This document shows positions 45,293 to 53,198 of a stretch of DNA of 64,000 bases, piece by piece. Below the pieces are notes generated by a model. The model had not been told where the DNA came from. It saw only the letters and a list, made by a program, of their open reading frames with translations, and searched no databases. The translations under genes and the position numbers were made by a program. The stretch covers positions 5,270,001 to 5,334,000 of the forward strand of contig NZ_CP150218.1 in NCBI RefSeq assembly GCF_037969875.1, in the 5' to 3' direction. Within the stretch, counting starts at the first letter, position 1. The number at the start of each line of letters is the position of its first letter. Source of the DNA: Paenibacillus sp. FSL R7-0337. Lineage in GTDB: Bacteria; Bacillota; Bacilli; Paenibacillales; Paenibacillaceae.

Positions 45293-46675
45293 ATGGTGAA
45301 AAAGGTCAATACAGCAATTTCAGCACTCTTTATACTTGTTATGATATTAGCTGTCTGGGTATGGGCTGTGTCCGTGCATACCTGGACCCTGGCGGGGACC
45401 TTGGCTTCGCTGCTCTGTCTGGCCCTGTTTATCTGGACGGGCCTGCGGGCCATACCCGCTATAACCGGATACATCATGAGCCCAGGCGCACTGCGGACGG
45501 TGAATATGGACGACTCGCCGGAGGAACGGCAGCGGACCTGGTTGAAGATTGTGCTGTGGGTGATATTCAGCCGGGTGCTGCTGATCCTGGCAGCTTATGT
45601 GTTCTGGGTGCTTCGGGAGGGAGGCTCCGGCAGCCTGTTCTCCCGCTTCATTGAGATGTGGCATATCCGCGGAATTGATGCGATGTCCTATCTGGGCATT
45701 GCCGAGCGGTGGTATGTGACGGAAGGGGACCCCAGATTTCATATTGTATTTCTGCCGTTCTTCCCCGTTATGATCAAGCTGGCGCAGTTCTTCACAGGAA
45801 ATTATATGGCTGCCGGATTTGTTGTAGCCAATCTCTGCACGCTTGCAGCGGCGTTGTTCGCTTATGAACTGGCCCGGCTGGATATGGGGCGCAGGAACGC
45901 CCTGCGGGTAGTGAAGTACATCTTCATCTTTCCGTCGGCCTTCTTTTTCTTACTTCCCATGACGGAGGCGCTGTTCCTGCTGCTCTCCCTGATGGCGCTG
46001 TATTTTGTGCGCAAAAAGCGCTGGCTGCTTGGCTGCCTCTGCGCGGCGCTGGCCGGATTCACCCGTTCCCCGGGGATTCTGCTGGCCGTGCCGATTGCCG
46101 TGGAATTTGCCCGGGAGCTGGCTGCTGGCTACAGGTCAATGGACCGGAAGGCTTTTACGAATAAGCTGATCTTGGCTGTCCTCTCCCTGGTGAGCGTCTC
46201 GTTCGGTCTGCTGGCTTATCTCTACATCAATTACAATGTGACGGGCAACGCGTTCCAGTTCAGTATTTATCAGCGGGAGCACTGGTCGCAGCGGTTCTAC
46301 TTCTTTTTCGATACCGTGAGATATCAGATGGAGTATGCGGTGAATACCTTCAAGGATGCCGATTACCGGTCGTTCCTGGGACTATGGCTGCCGAATTTGT
46401 GCGCAATCTTCCTGGCTCTCTTCATGATGCTCCGCAGTGCGAAGAAGCTTAATCCCGCTTATATGGCGTACATGATCGCCTATTTCGTCTATGTGGTGGC
46501 CCCGACTTGGCTGCTGTCTGCTCCGCGTTATTTCGCTGTAGCTTTTCCGCTGGCCTTCGCCGCTGTGCTATTGACGGAGGATAAGAAGTGGAAGGATATC
46601 CTGCTCACGACGCTATTTATTGTGGGGGGTCTCCTGTATCTGGCGGTGTTTGTATCCGGTTATCCGGTATATTAG
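45293..46675 (+). CDS. PIG-V-like mannosyltransferase family membrane protein
   Basis: 460 residues with about ten membrane helices. Its pattern fits the GPI-mannosyltransferase-II (PIG-V)-like bacterial family: RGIDAMSYLGIAERWYVTEGDPRFHIVFLPFFPVMIKL, where a WHxxD-like motif is replaced by IRGIDAMSYLGIA, and GFTRSPGILLAVP. Such GT-C enzymes use polyprenyl-phosphate sugars; the acceptor here is unknown. GGAGG sits only 2 bases before the ATG, so the next codon, GTG at 45296, may be the true start. Confidence 0.75.
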   Translation: MVKKVNTAISALFILVMILAVWVWAVSVHTWTLAGTLASLLCLALFIWTGLRAIPAITGYIMSPGALRTVNMDDSPEERQRTWLKIVLWVIFSRVLLILAAYVFWVLREGGSGSLFSRFIEMWHIRGIDAMSYLGIAERWYVTEGDPRFHIVFLPFFPVMIKLAQFFTGNYMAAGFVVANLCTLAAALFAYELARLDMGRRNALRVVKYIFIFPSAFFFLLPMTEALFLLLSLMALYFVRKKRWLLGCLCAALAGFTRSPGILLAVPIAVEFARELAAGYRSMDRKAFTNKLILAVLSLVSVSFGLLAYLYINYNVTGNAFQFSIYQREHWSQRFYFFFDTVRYQMEYAVNTFKDADYRSFLGLWLPNLCAIFLALFMMLRSAKKLNPAYMAYMIAYFVYVVAPTWLLSAPRYFAVAFPLAFAAVLLTEDKKWKDILLTTLFIVGGLLYLAVFVSGYPVY

Positions 46676-46699
46676 TGTGTACTAGAAATTACAGAAACG

Positions 46700-47365
46700 A
46701 TGGTGGCTATGCAGATTCAACTAGAAGATCAGATGGTGACGTTACATGTCCAGTATGCTAAGCGCAAGAAGCTTTCCGTAACGGTGGACGGCTCGGATCT
46801 CATTACCGTTAAAGCGCCCAAGGGAACGAGTGAAGAGACGATCCTCGGTGCGGTAGCAAGTCTAGGCCCGAAGATTCTGGAGAAGCTGCGCAGCAATGCC
46901 GCGGCCCGGCAGGTGCCGCAGGTTAAGGCTTATGAGGGAGACGAAGAAGCTTTCTTGTACTTGGGGAAGGAGTATGCGCTGCATGAGCTGATTGGGGAGC
47001 GGCAGGCGGATGCGGAGGCGCTGAAGCTTGCGCTGAAGAAGTTCTATTCGGCCAGTCTGAAAAAAATCATCGCAGAGCGCATCAAGCCCTACCAGACGCA
47101 GCTCAGAGTGAAGCCGAAGAATATCGAGATTGTGGAATCCCGGACCAAGTGGGGGAGCTGCAGCTTTGACGGCAAGCTGACGTTCAATTACCGCCTGGCC
47201 ATGGCGCCGCCTGAAGTGATCGACTATGTCATCATTCATGAGCTGTGTCATCTGCTGCATATGAATCATGACCGTTCCTTCTGGCGGCGCCTGGGCAGTA
47301 TAATGCCGGACTATAAGGAGAAGGAAGCCTATCTGGCCCGGCAGGGGCAGTTTATGACGCTGTGA
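46700..47365 (+). CDS. YgjP-like M48-family metallopeptidase/metalloprotein
   Basis: 221 residues of the YgjP/DUF45 type: an N-terminal beta domain (VQYAKRKKLSVTVDGSDLITVKAP), TKWGSCSFDGKLTFNYRLAMAPPEVIDYVIIHELCHLLHMNHDRSFW in part, with the zinc motif HELCH and the third ligand region near NHDRSFW. A zinc protease or hydrolase activity is expected; substrates are unknown. No clear ribosome site lies upstream; ATG at 46709 is an alternative start. Confidence 0.87.
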   Translation: MVAMQIQLEDQMVTLHVQYAKRKKLSVTVDGSDLITVKAPKGTSEETILGAVASLGPKILEKLRSNAAARQVPQVKAYEGDEEAFLYLGKEYALHELIGERQADAEALKLALKKFYSASLKKIIAERIKPYQTQLRVKPKNIEIVESRTKWGSCSFDGKLTFNYRLAMAPPEVIDYVIIHELCHLLHMNHDRSFWRRLGSIMPDYKEKEAYLARQGQFMTL

Positions 47366-47397
47366 ACATTTTACAAGGTTAAAAGTGTAGCGTACGC

Positions 47398-48273
47398 CTA
47401 GGCGATTGAAGTAGCCGGATGCTTGACGTTCCCAGGATACTGCTGCCCGCCCTGAGTCCGGACGAATAGGCCCTCTGAATGGCTGCTGCCTGACAACTCC
47501 AGGCCAGGGTCATCCGGGGTGAAGTGGAAAACGATCGTCTCCGTGTCGCTGTCCGCAAGCTTCAGGGCGATGTCGCGGCAGGAGACGGGCTGTGTGCTGA
47601 TCAGATCGAAGATCTCCAGCTGCCCATTCTCCTGCTGGCAGATGGCAATTAGATTCTCGTCCTCCAGGTAGTAGAGCTGATCGCTGAACACATTCAGGCA
47701 GTAGAACATCAGCAGTCCATGGGCGCCGCTGACGCCAAGACGCTCAGATACCGGTACCCGCTGCGCTCCAAGGGTAGAGACCAGGCTCAGATCACGCGGG
47801 TCGGCAAGATCCAGCTTGCGGATTGCCGCAGATCCGGCAGCGCCTCCGAGGCAGGGCATGGAGAAGATCTGTTCTTCCACCGGGTGGAAGCCGAATTTTG
47901 GATAGAACTCCAAGACTGACTCATTGGCAAAAAGATACATGAATTCACACGCTTGTCCGTAATCCTCCAGCACCTTGTCCATCAACCGGGCAGACAGGCC
48001 GCGTCCTCTATAGTCAGGATGAGTCATCACCGTTCCGAGCTGCACAGCAGGGGACTTCACCCCATTAATAATTAGCTCTATGAGATTCACCGAGACATTC
48101 GCCACGATCCGGTCTCCCTCTGCATAAGAATAAGGAACATACTTATCCGTCCAGCAGCCCCCCTCATACCAGCGCCCCAGCTCTAGCTCGAACCTATCTT
48201 TTGCCAGCTCGAAAAAGCTGCTGCGCAGCGGCTCATGATCTTTATAATTGTAGACAAATTGAAGAGTATTCAT
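47398..48273 (-). CDS. GNAT acetyltransferase, Eis-like
   Basis: 291 residues: an N-terminal GNAT domain (GTVMTHPDYRGRGLSARLMDKVLEDY is the acetyl-CoA loop; FYPKFGFHPVEEQIF follows), a middle region, and a C-terminal sterol-carrier-like part (ENGQLEIFDLISTQPVSCRDIALKLA). This three-part build resembles Eis-type proteins that acetylate amines, including aminoglycosides. GGAG lies 8 bases before the ATG. It is convergent with the metallopeptidase gene. Confidence 0.85.
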   Translation of the reverse strand: MNTLQFVYNYKDHEPLRSSFFELAKDRFELELGRWYEGGCWTDKYVPYSYAEGDRIVANVSVNLIELIINGVKSPAVQLGTVMTHPDYRGRGLSARLMDKVLEDYGQACEFMYLFANESVLEFYPKFGFHPVEEQIFSMPCLGGAAGSAAIRKLDLADPRDLSLVSTLGAQRVPVSERLGVSGAHGLLMFYCLNVFSDQLYYLEDENLIAICQQENGQLEIFDLISTQPVSCRDIALKLADSDTETIVFHFTPDDPGLELSGSSHSEGLFVRTQGGQQYPGNVKHPATSIA

Positions 48274-48376
48274 AGGTAGTTGCTCCTTCAGTGTATAGGT
48301 GAAAGTATAACCCCAACTATACTAAATCCCCTCTCCGCCAGACAGGTATTAGTTAAGTTAAATTAAATAATCCCGT

Positions 48377-48961
48377 TTAATATTCAACCCCGCGAACCTT
48401 TGAGTAGACCATCGTGTCTCTTAAGCTACCCGTTACATCGGTCTTGTCATTGCGCAAGATACCCTCCAAGGTAAAGCCAGTACGTTCGGCTACGCGAGCA
48501 CTCTGTGTATTGCGTGAGTCGCAACGGATCTCCAGCCGGTTAGCCTGTAACTCCTGTATGGCGAAATCTGTAATGGCATTTACTGCTTCTGAGATGTAAC
48601 CTTGACCCGCGTATGAGGTGCGAACCCAATATCCGATTTCAAATTTACGCACCCGCCAATCGATTCGGTGCAAGCCGCTGCTCCCGATAAGCTGTCCCGT
48701 CTTCTTATGAAAAAGCAGCAGCCGGATATCGCTGCGTTCCAGAAACTGCAGCCGTGATTTCCGGATGGATACCTCCGATTCTTCCACGGAAGGGACCTGC
48801 CGGGCCCAAGGCATCCAGTGACGTAATTCCGCTGCGCTTTCCTGTACGGCTTCATGCACAGCGGCACCGTCTCCCCATACTACTGAGCGGATTTGCAGGC
48901 GGCTGCTTTCGAAGCTTTCCGGTACGGGAATCAGGATGGGGTCTATTGAATGAATGTTCAT
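48377..48961 (-). CDS. GNAT acetyltransferase, RimJ/RimL type
   Basis: 194 residues with SSRLQIRSVVWGDGAAVHEAV, GYWVRTSYAGQGYISEAVNAITDFA and CDSRNTQSARVAERTGFTLEGILRND, the classic RimJ/RimL pattern. It probably acetylates a protein N terminus or small amine. TAGGAG lies 9 bases before the ATG. It is divergent from the lasso operon across 270 bases. Confidence 0.9.
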   Translation of the reverse strand: MNIHSIDPILIPVPESFESSRLQIRSVVWGDGAAVHEAVQESAAELRHWMPWARQVPSVEESEVSIRKSRLQFLERSDIRLLLFHKKTGQLIGSSGLHRIDWRVRKFEIGYWVRTSYAGQGYISEAVNAITDFAIQELQANRLEIRCDSRNTQSARVAERTGFTLEGILRNDKTDVTGSLRDTMVYSKVRGVEY

Positions 48962-49231
48962 AAATCTAGCTCCTACTAAAGGTATTTGGTGAATCAGTCA
49001 CTTTTAGTATAAGCCATTATATACCATAGGTCATATTTCAGGGTTTTAATACCATAGATTTTAACTATAGTCAATACGCTAAAGGATACCTAAAAGTACT
49101 CTCAGGTACTATTCACATTTAATGGCAAGAACGTTATCTTAGGTAATAAGAAGTGTTCACTATTAAGAACCTGTTGTAATGAACCTAGTACTGTAACGGT
49201 AGCGAAATTATAGACAGCTGGAGGTTAACCC
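48962..49231 (+). other. Promoter region of the lasso peptide operon
   Basis: AT-rich and gene-free. ATACCATAG occurs twice (49021-49029 and 49049-49057), 28 bases apart, and GTACT occurs twice inside 49096-49110. These are possible regulator sites. I could not find a promoter with good -35/-10 spacing. The cyclase gene has GGAGG 9 bases before its ATG. Confidence 0.4.
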
Positions 49232-51157
49232 ATGAGTGCAATCGCCGGGATCTATTCTATGCAGCATGGGCCGCTGGACCCGGAGCTTGGCCTGCGACTG
49301 ATGCAGGAGCTGCAGCGTTATCCGGCGGATGATGCCCGGGGCTGGAATACGGAGGGGCTGTTCCTCGGGTGCCACGCACAGTGGATTACTCCGCAGTCCC
49401 GGGGCGAGGTGCTTCCCTATTATGATCCGCAGCGGAAGCTGACGATCGTAGCGGACGCCATCATTGATAACCGCAGCGAACTCTTCGGACAACTTCAGGT
49501 GGTCCGGGAGGATCAGGAGTCGATGCCGGACAGTCTGCTGATTCTTCTGGCCTATGAGAAATGGGGGGATCAGGCTCCGGTGCATCTGGTCGGAGATTTT
49601 GCCTTCATGATCTGGGATGCCGGCAGGCAGACGCTGTTTGGAGCGAGGGATTTCTCGGGGAGCCGGACGCTGTACTTTCACCGCTCTGGCAGACAGTTCT
49701 CCTTCTGCACCGTGATTCATCCCTTGCTCACGCTAATGGATGGAACACACGCACTGCATGAAGGCTGGATCTCTGAATACCTGGCAGGCCAGGGCCGGAT
49801 GGATGTCGCGGATATGTTCTCCACGGTCTATCAGGGTGTGGAGCAGCTGCCCCCGGCGCATTCAATGACAGTCAGCGCGAAGGGGATAAACTTCTCCAGG
49901 TATTACACCTTCCAGACCCCGTCTCCACTCCGGCTGCGCAGCAATGGCGAGTATGAGGAGGCATTCCGTGAAGTGTTCGGACGTGCAGTCCGGGACCGGC
50001 TGCGTACCCATCTTGAAGCGGGTGCGAACTTAAGCGGCGGACTGGACTCAGGGGCGGTGGTGAGCTTTGCGGCGGAGGCGCTTCGCAGCGAAGGTAAGCC
50101 GCTCTACACCTTCAGTTCATATCCCCTGGATCACTTTACAGGGTTCAAGCTGGGCCAGCGGGTGACCGATGAGCGTCCATATATTCAGGAGACCGTCGAC
50201 TACGTCGGGAATATTGAGCCTGGCTTTTACAATTTTCCTGACCGCAGCTCTTATGGCGAAATCGACGAATGGCTCGATATTATGGAGATGCCCTACAAAT
50301 TCATAGAGAATTCCTATTGGCTGAGGGGCATATATGAACAAGCCGGACTGAAGAATGCCGGTGTGCTGCTCAGCGGACAGCGGGGCAACTGGAGTATCTC
50401 CTGGGGGCCGGCGCTGGATTACCAGGCGAAGCTGCTGCGGGAGTTCCGCTGGTTCCGCTTTTACCGGGAGAATAAGCTGTACAGCCATTCGATGGGCGTA
50501 AGCCGCAAAAGAATGCTGAAGATTGCCGGGCGCAAGGTATTCCCTGCCCTGGGCCAGCTGATGACCGGGAAGCAGGAGGCTCCGCCGGAACTGATCCATC
50601 CTGAATTTGCCCGGCGGACAGGGGTGCAGGAGCGCTTGAAGGAGCTGGACCAGTCGCCAGCCTCCCAGACTGTGTACGATATCCGCAGAGAGCATTTCCG
50701 CCAGCCGCATGTCTGGAATGTGAACGGAACGGCGGCTACCAAGCTGTCGCTGAAGTACAGGGTCTGGGACCGGGATGCGACGAATGACCTGCGTGTCATC
50801 AACTTCTGTATGTCGGTGCCTGAGGAGCAATACGTCCAGAACGGAATGGACCGCTCGCTCATCCGCAGGGCGATGGAGGGGCGGCTGCCGGATAAGGTCA
50901 GGCTTAACCAGACCCGCCGCGGTATTCAGGGAGCTGACGGCATTACCCGTATGCTGCCCGAGTGGCAGAGGTTCCAGCAGGAGCTGAGGGAGATGCTGCA
51001 AGACCCTCGTGCTTCGTCTTATCTGAATCGTCCCGGGCTCGCCGGATGCTTGGACCGGCTGGGTAGTGAGCCCGAACCATTATTAATCTTTAACACAGAT
51101 TTCCGCCTTCTTACGCGAGGACTGGTGTTCTACCGCTTTTTGAAGCGGCTCTCCTGA
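49232..51157 (+). CDS. padeC: Lasso peptide macrolactam synthetase (asparagine synthetase-like C protein)
   Basis: 641 residues homologous to class B asparagine synthetases. The N-terminal glutaminase fold begins MSAIAGIYS: the nucleophilic Cys2 of glutamine amidotransferases is Ser, so this half cannot free ammonia. The synthetase half has the PPi loop LSGGLDSGAVVS (about 266-277). Lasso C proteins adenylate an Asp/Glu side chain of the core peptide and join it to the new N terminus to close the ring. First gene of the operon; the precursor starts 28 bases after its stop. The symbol follows the paeninodin cluster. Confidence 0.92.
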   Translation: MSAIAGIYSMQHGPLDPELGLRLMQELQRYPADDARGWNTEGLFLGCHAQWITPQSRGEVLPYYDPQRKLTIVADAIIDNRSELFGQLQVVREDQESMPDSLLILLAYEKWGDQAPVHLVGDFAFMIWDAGRQTLFGARDFSGSRTLYFHRSGRQFSFCTVIHPLLTLMDGTHALHEGWISEYLAGQGRMDVADMFSTVYQGVEQLPPAHSMTVSAKGINFSRYYTFQTPSPLRLRSNGEYEEAFREVFGRAVRDRLRTHLEAGANLSGGLDSGAVVSFAAEALRSEGKPLYTFSSYPLDHFTGFKLGQRVTDERPYIQETVDYVGNIEPGFYNFPDRSSYGEIDEWLDIMEMPYKFIENSYWLRGIYEQAGLKNAGVLLSGQRGNWSISWGPALDYQAKLLREFRWFRFYRENKLYSHSMGVSRKRMLKIAGRKVFPALGQLMTGKQEAPPELIHPEFARRTGVQERLKELDQSPASQTVYDIRREHFRQPHVWNVNGTAATKLSLKYRVWDRDATNDLRVINFCMSVPEEQYVQNGMDRSLIRRAMEGRLPDKVRLNQTRRGIQGADGITRMLPEWQRFQQELREMLQDPRASSYLNRPGLAGCLDRLGSEPEPLLIFNTDFRLLTRGLVFYRFLKRLS

Positions 51158-51185
51158 AGGACGTTTCTTGAAAGGGGGTGACAAG

Positions 51186-51311
51186 ATGAAAAAGGAATAC
51201 AGCAAGCCTGCATTGGAAGTGTTGGATGTGAAAATGACTATGGCTGGCCCGGGGGTATCCATTGCCGATGCGTTCCAAGCCGATCCAGATGAAATCGTTA
51301 GTCACTCCTAG
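51186..51311 (+). CDS. padeA: Paeninodin-family lasso peptide precursor
   Basis: 41 residues preceded by a strong AAAGGGGGTGA site. Leader of 19 residues (MKKEYSKPALEVLDVK, then MTM) contains the YxxPxL motif read by the RRE protein and Thr at position -2. The predicted core begins with Ala: AGPGVSIAD would form a nine-residue ring through Ala1 and Asp9, followed by tail AFQADPDEIVSHS. Paeninodin shares the AGPG start, Asp9-Ala-Phe-Gln and Asp-Pro-Asp-Glu. The last residue is Ser, the phosphorylation site used by the cluster kinase. The core has no Cys, so no disulfide is possible. Confidence 0.93.
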   Translation: MKKEYSKPALEVLDVKMTMAGPGVSIADAFQADPDEIVSHS

Positions 51312-51330
51312 TCTTCCTGCATTACCGCTC

Positions 51331-51371
51331 AGCCCTAATCCCTCTTAGCTTGCTGGAGGGGGATCAGGGCT
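51331..51371 (+). terminator. Attenuator-like hairpin after the lasso precursor gene
   Basis: AGCCCTAATCCCTC pairs with GAGGGGGATCAGGGCT (small bulges) around TTAGCTTGCT. The T tract after it is poor (ATCCCTTTA), so read-through is likely. It probably sets a high precursor-to-enzyme ratio. Confidence 0.6.
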
Positions 51372-51396
51372 ATCCCTTTATCCGAAGTAACGTTCC

Positions 51397-51443
51397 GAAA
51401 CAGTACCGTCCTTTCAAAGGACGGCAATGCCGTTTCCACTTGT
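51397..51443 (+). repeat. Dispersed hairpin element, truncated copy D, inside the lasso operon
   Basis: Only the hairpin half of the element is kept: GAAACAG ... CCGTCC TTTCAAA GGACGG ... CCGTTTC, ending CCACTTGT. It lies between the precursor and kinase genes, in the same orientation as transcription, 25 bases after the attenuator-like hairpin. Confidence 0.85.
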
Positions 51444-51489
51444 CATCCGCAAGACAACGGGTGAAATTGACTGAGATGGAGTGAGCAGT

Positions 51490-52428
51490 ATGGCTGGCAC
51501 AGTGCAATGCCTCGGTTATAAGGCTTTTGGCCTGCATATCCTCAGTGAGTTCCCGTTGCCGGAGCTCCCCCGTACGGATCACCCCGGAAGGATAGGGAGC
51601 CTGTCGGTAGTGGAAGGCCTTCTGTCTGAACGATGGGAAGCGATACCGAAAATTACGCCGAACCTGGGCATCTCGGAGCATGAAGTGATGTTCATGGTGA
51701 AGGGCACTGCTATTTTTTCCATACAGAACGGCAGTACGATTACAGTCTCTCCAGCAGCAGGCGCCGATCCGGATAGCATCCGCTTATTCATTCTGGGCAG
51801 CTGTATGGGTGTAGTATTGATGCAAAAAGGTATACTGGCCCTGCATGGCAGCTCGCTTGTGCTGGACAATAAAGCCTATGCGCTGGTGGGGCGTTCAGGT
51901 GCGGGTAAATCCACGCTTGCCTCCTATCTGATGGATCAGGGACATCTCCTGGTCAGTGACGACGTTATTCCCGTGTTGGTGCATAATGGACATCCATTAG
52001 CTGTTCCAGGTTATCCGCAGCAGAAGCTGTGGCAGCAGAGCCTGGACTATTTGGGAATGAATTCGTCTGCGTACCGTCCGCTGTTTCAGCGGGAGACCAA
52101 GTTCGCGGTACCGGTGCATGACCGGTTCCAGAGTGAGCCGCTGCCGCTGGCCGGCATTTTTGAACTGTCTGTGGTGCAGGACGGGCCGGTGTCCGTAGAG
52201 GCTATAAGCGGCTTGGACCGGCTTCATACCTTATACAATCATACTTATCAAAAAGCGCTGGTCGACCCGATGGGTGTCAGAGAATGGCACTTCGGGCTGC
52301 TGGCCTCGTTCGTAAACCGGCTGCCGATGTACCGGCTGACCCGCCCCGAGCAGGGCTTCAGTGCACCGCAGCAGACGGAAATGATTATGGAGACGATTAT
52401 GCCTAAGATGAAGGAGATGAACCTATGA
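51490..52428 (+). CDS. padeK: Lasso peptide kinase (HPr kinase-like)
   Basis: 312 residues. The C-terminal two thirds resembles HPr kinase/phosphorylase: GILALHGSSLV, P-loop GRSGAGKST (134-142), LLVSDDVIPVL (Asp 157/158) and GIFELS. Homologues from paeninodin-type clusters phosphorylate the C-terminal serine of the precursor, and the precursor here ends in Ser. ATG at 51490 has GGAGTG 7 bases upstream; GTG at 51481 is less likely. Its stop overlaps the ATG of the next gene by four bases. Confidence 0.92.
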   Translation: MAGTVQCLGYKAFGLHILSEFPLPELPRTDHPGRIGSLSVVEGLLSERWEAIPKITPNLGISEHEVMFMVKGTAIFSIQNGSTITVSPAAGADPDSIRLFILGSCMGVVLMQKGILALHGSSLVLDNKAYALVGRSGAGKSTLASYLMDQGHLLVSDDVIPVLVHNGHPLAVPGYPQQKLWQQSLDYLGMNSSAYRPLFQRETKFAVPVHDRFQSEPLPLAGIFELSVVQDGPVSVEAISGLDRLHTLYNHTYQKALVDPMGVREWHFGLLASFVNRLPMYRLTRPEQGFSAPQQTEMIMETIMPKMKEMNL

Positions 52429-52730
52429 ATATGAATACTACAGAAGTGCTGTCGCTGGAGTCGGTACTGGTTCAACGGGAAGGCAATATCGCAAGTGACA
52501 TGGACGGCGAGAAGGTCATGCTGAATGTGAAGAACGGGAAATACTACAACCTCGGCGAAGTCGGCGGTGAGATCTGGGAAGCATTGGCTTCACCGGTATC
52601 GATTCGGCAGATTGCCGGGAAGATGCAGGAGATCTTTGAGGTACCGGCAGAGCTGGCGCAGCAGGATGTCATTGATTTTGTACAGAATCTGCTGAATGAG
52701 GATCTTGTCTCTATCGTTAGCGGGCCATGA
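52425..52730 (+). CDS. padeB1: Lasso PqqD-like RRE protein (B1)
   Basis: 101 residues of the PqqD fold: VLVQREGNIASDMDGEKVMLNVKNGKYYNLGEVGGEIWEAL and IFEVPAELAQQDVIDFVQNLL. B1 proteins (RiPP recognition elements) bind the leader peptide, chiefly through its YxxP motif, and present the precursor to the B2 protease and cyclase. It is coupled by four-base overlaps to the genes on both sides. Confidence 0.93.
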   Translation: MNMNTTEVLSLESVLVQREGNIASDMDGEKVMLNVKNGKYYNLGEVGGEIWEALASPVSIRQIAGKMQEIFEVPAELAQQDVIDFVQNLLNEDLVSIVSGP

Positions 52731-53185
52731 TGACCCTCCGGCGGCTCCGTCTTCTGCTGGTGCATGACAAGGCGTTGCTTGCGCTGATTCCCGAGACATT
52801 ATGGCGGCTGATGCTGGCCCGAATCCAGCTGTTGTTCCCCTTTGCCGGGACAGCCCCGCAGCTTGGGGTGAAATCTCTGGAGACTCCCGAAGTATCCAGA
52901 CCTTCCGATATTCGACGCATCCAGCAGATTACCAAGGCGATCCGGGTAATGAGTCGCTATACTCCCTGGAAAAGCACCTGTATGGTCCGGGCGGTAGCCG
53001 CCCTGAAGATGCTGGAGAAGCGGGGGATTGAGAGTACCCTCTACATGGGGGTGGCCCGCGATAAGCAGGGCAAAATGATTGCCCACGCCTGGCTGCGCAG
53101 CGGAGTCCATTATGTCTCGGGGGATGACGCTATGCAAGGCTTCGTGGTGGTGGAGAAGTTCGCGAAGGTGTTACAAGCCGAGTAA
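52727..53185 (+). CDS. padeB2: Lasso transglutaminase-like leader peptidase (B2)
   Basis: 152 residues of the lasso B2 family, related to papain/transglutaminase cysteine proteases. The catalytic Cys is C85 in WKSTCMVRAV, His is H120 in AHAWLRSG and Asp is one of 133/134 in VSGDDAM. It removes the leader between residues 19 and 20 of the precursor, working with B1. The short N-terminal helix region (LLVHDKALLALIPETLW) is typical of B2 proteins. Confidence 0.93.
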   Translation: MMTLRRLRLLLVHDKALLALIPETLWRLMLARIQLLFPFAGTAPQLGVKSLETPEVSRPSDIRRIQQITKAIRVMSRYTPWKSTCMVRAVAALKMLEKRGIESTLYMGVARDKQGKMIAHAWLRSGVHYVSGDDAMQGFVVVEKFAKVLQAE

Positions 53186-53198
53186 TCGAGGTGGGTCC

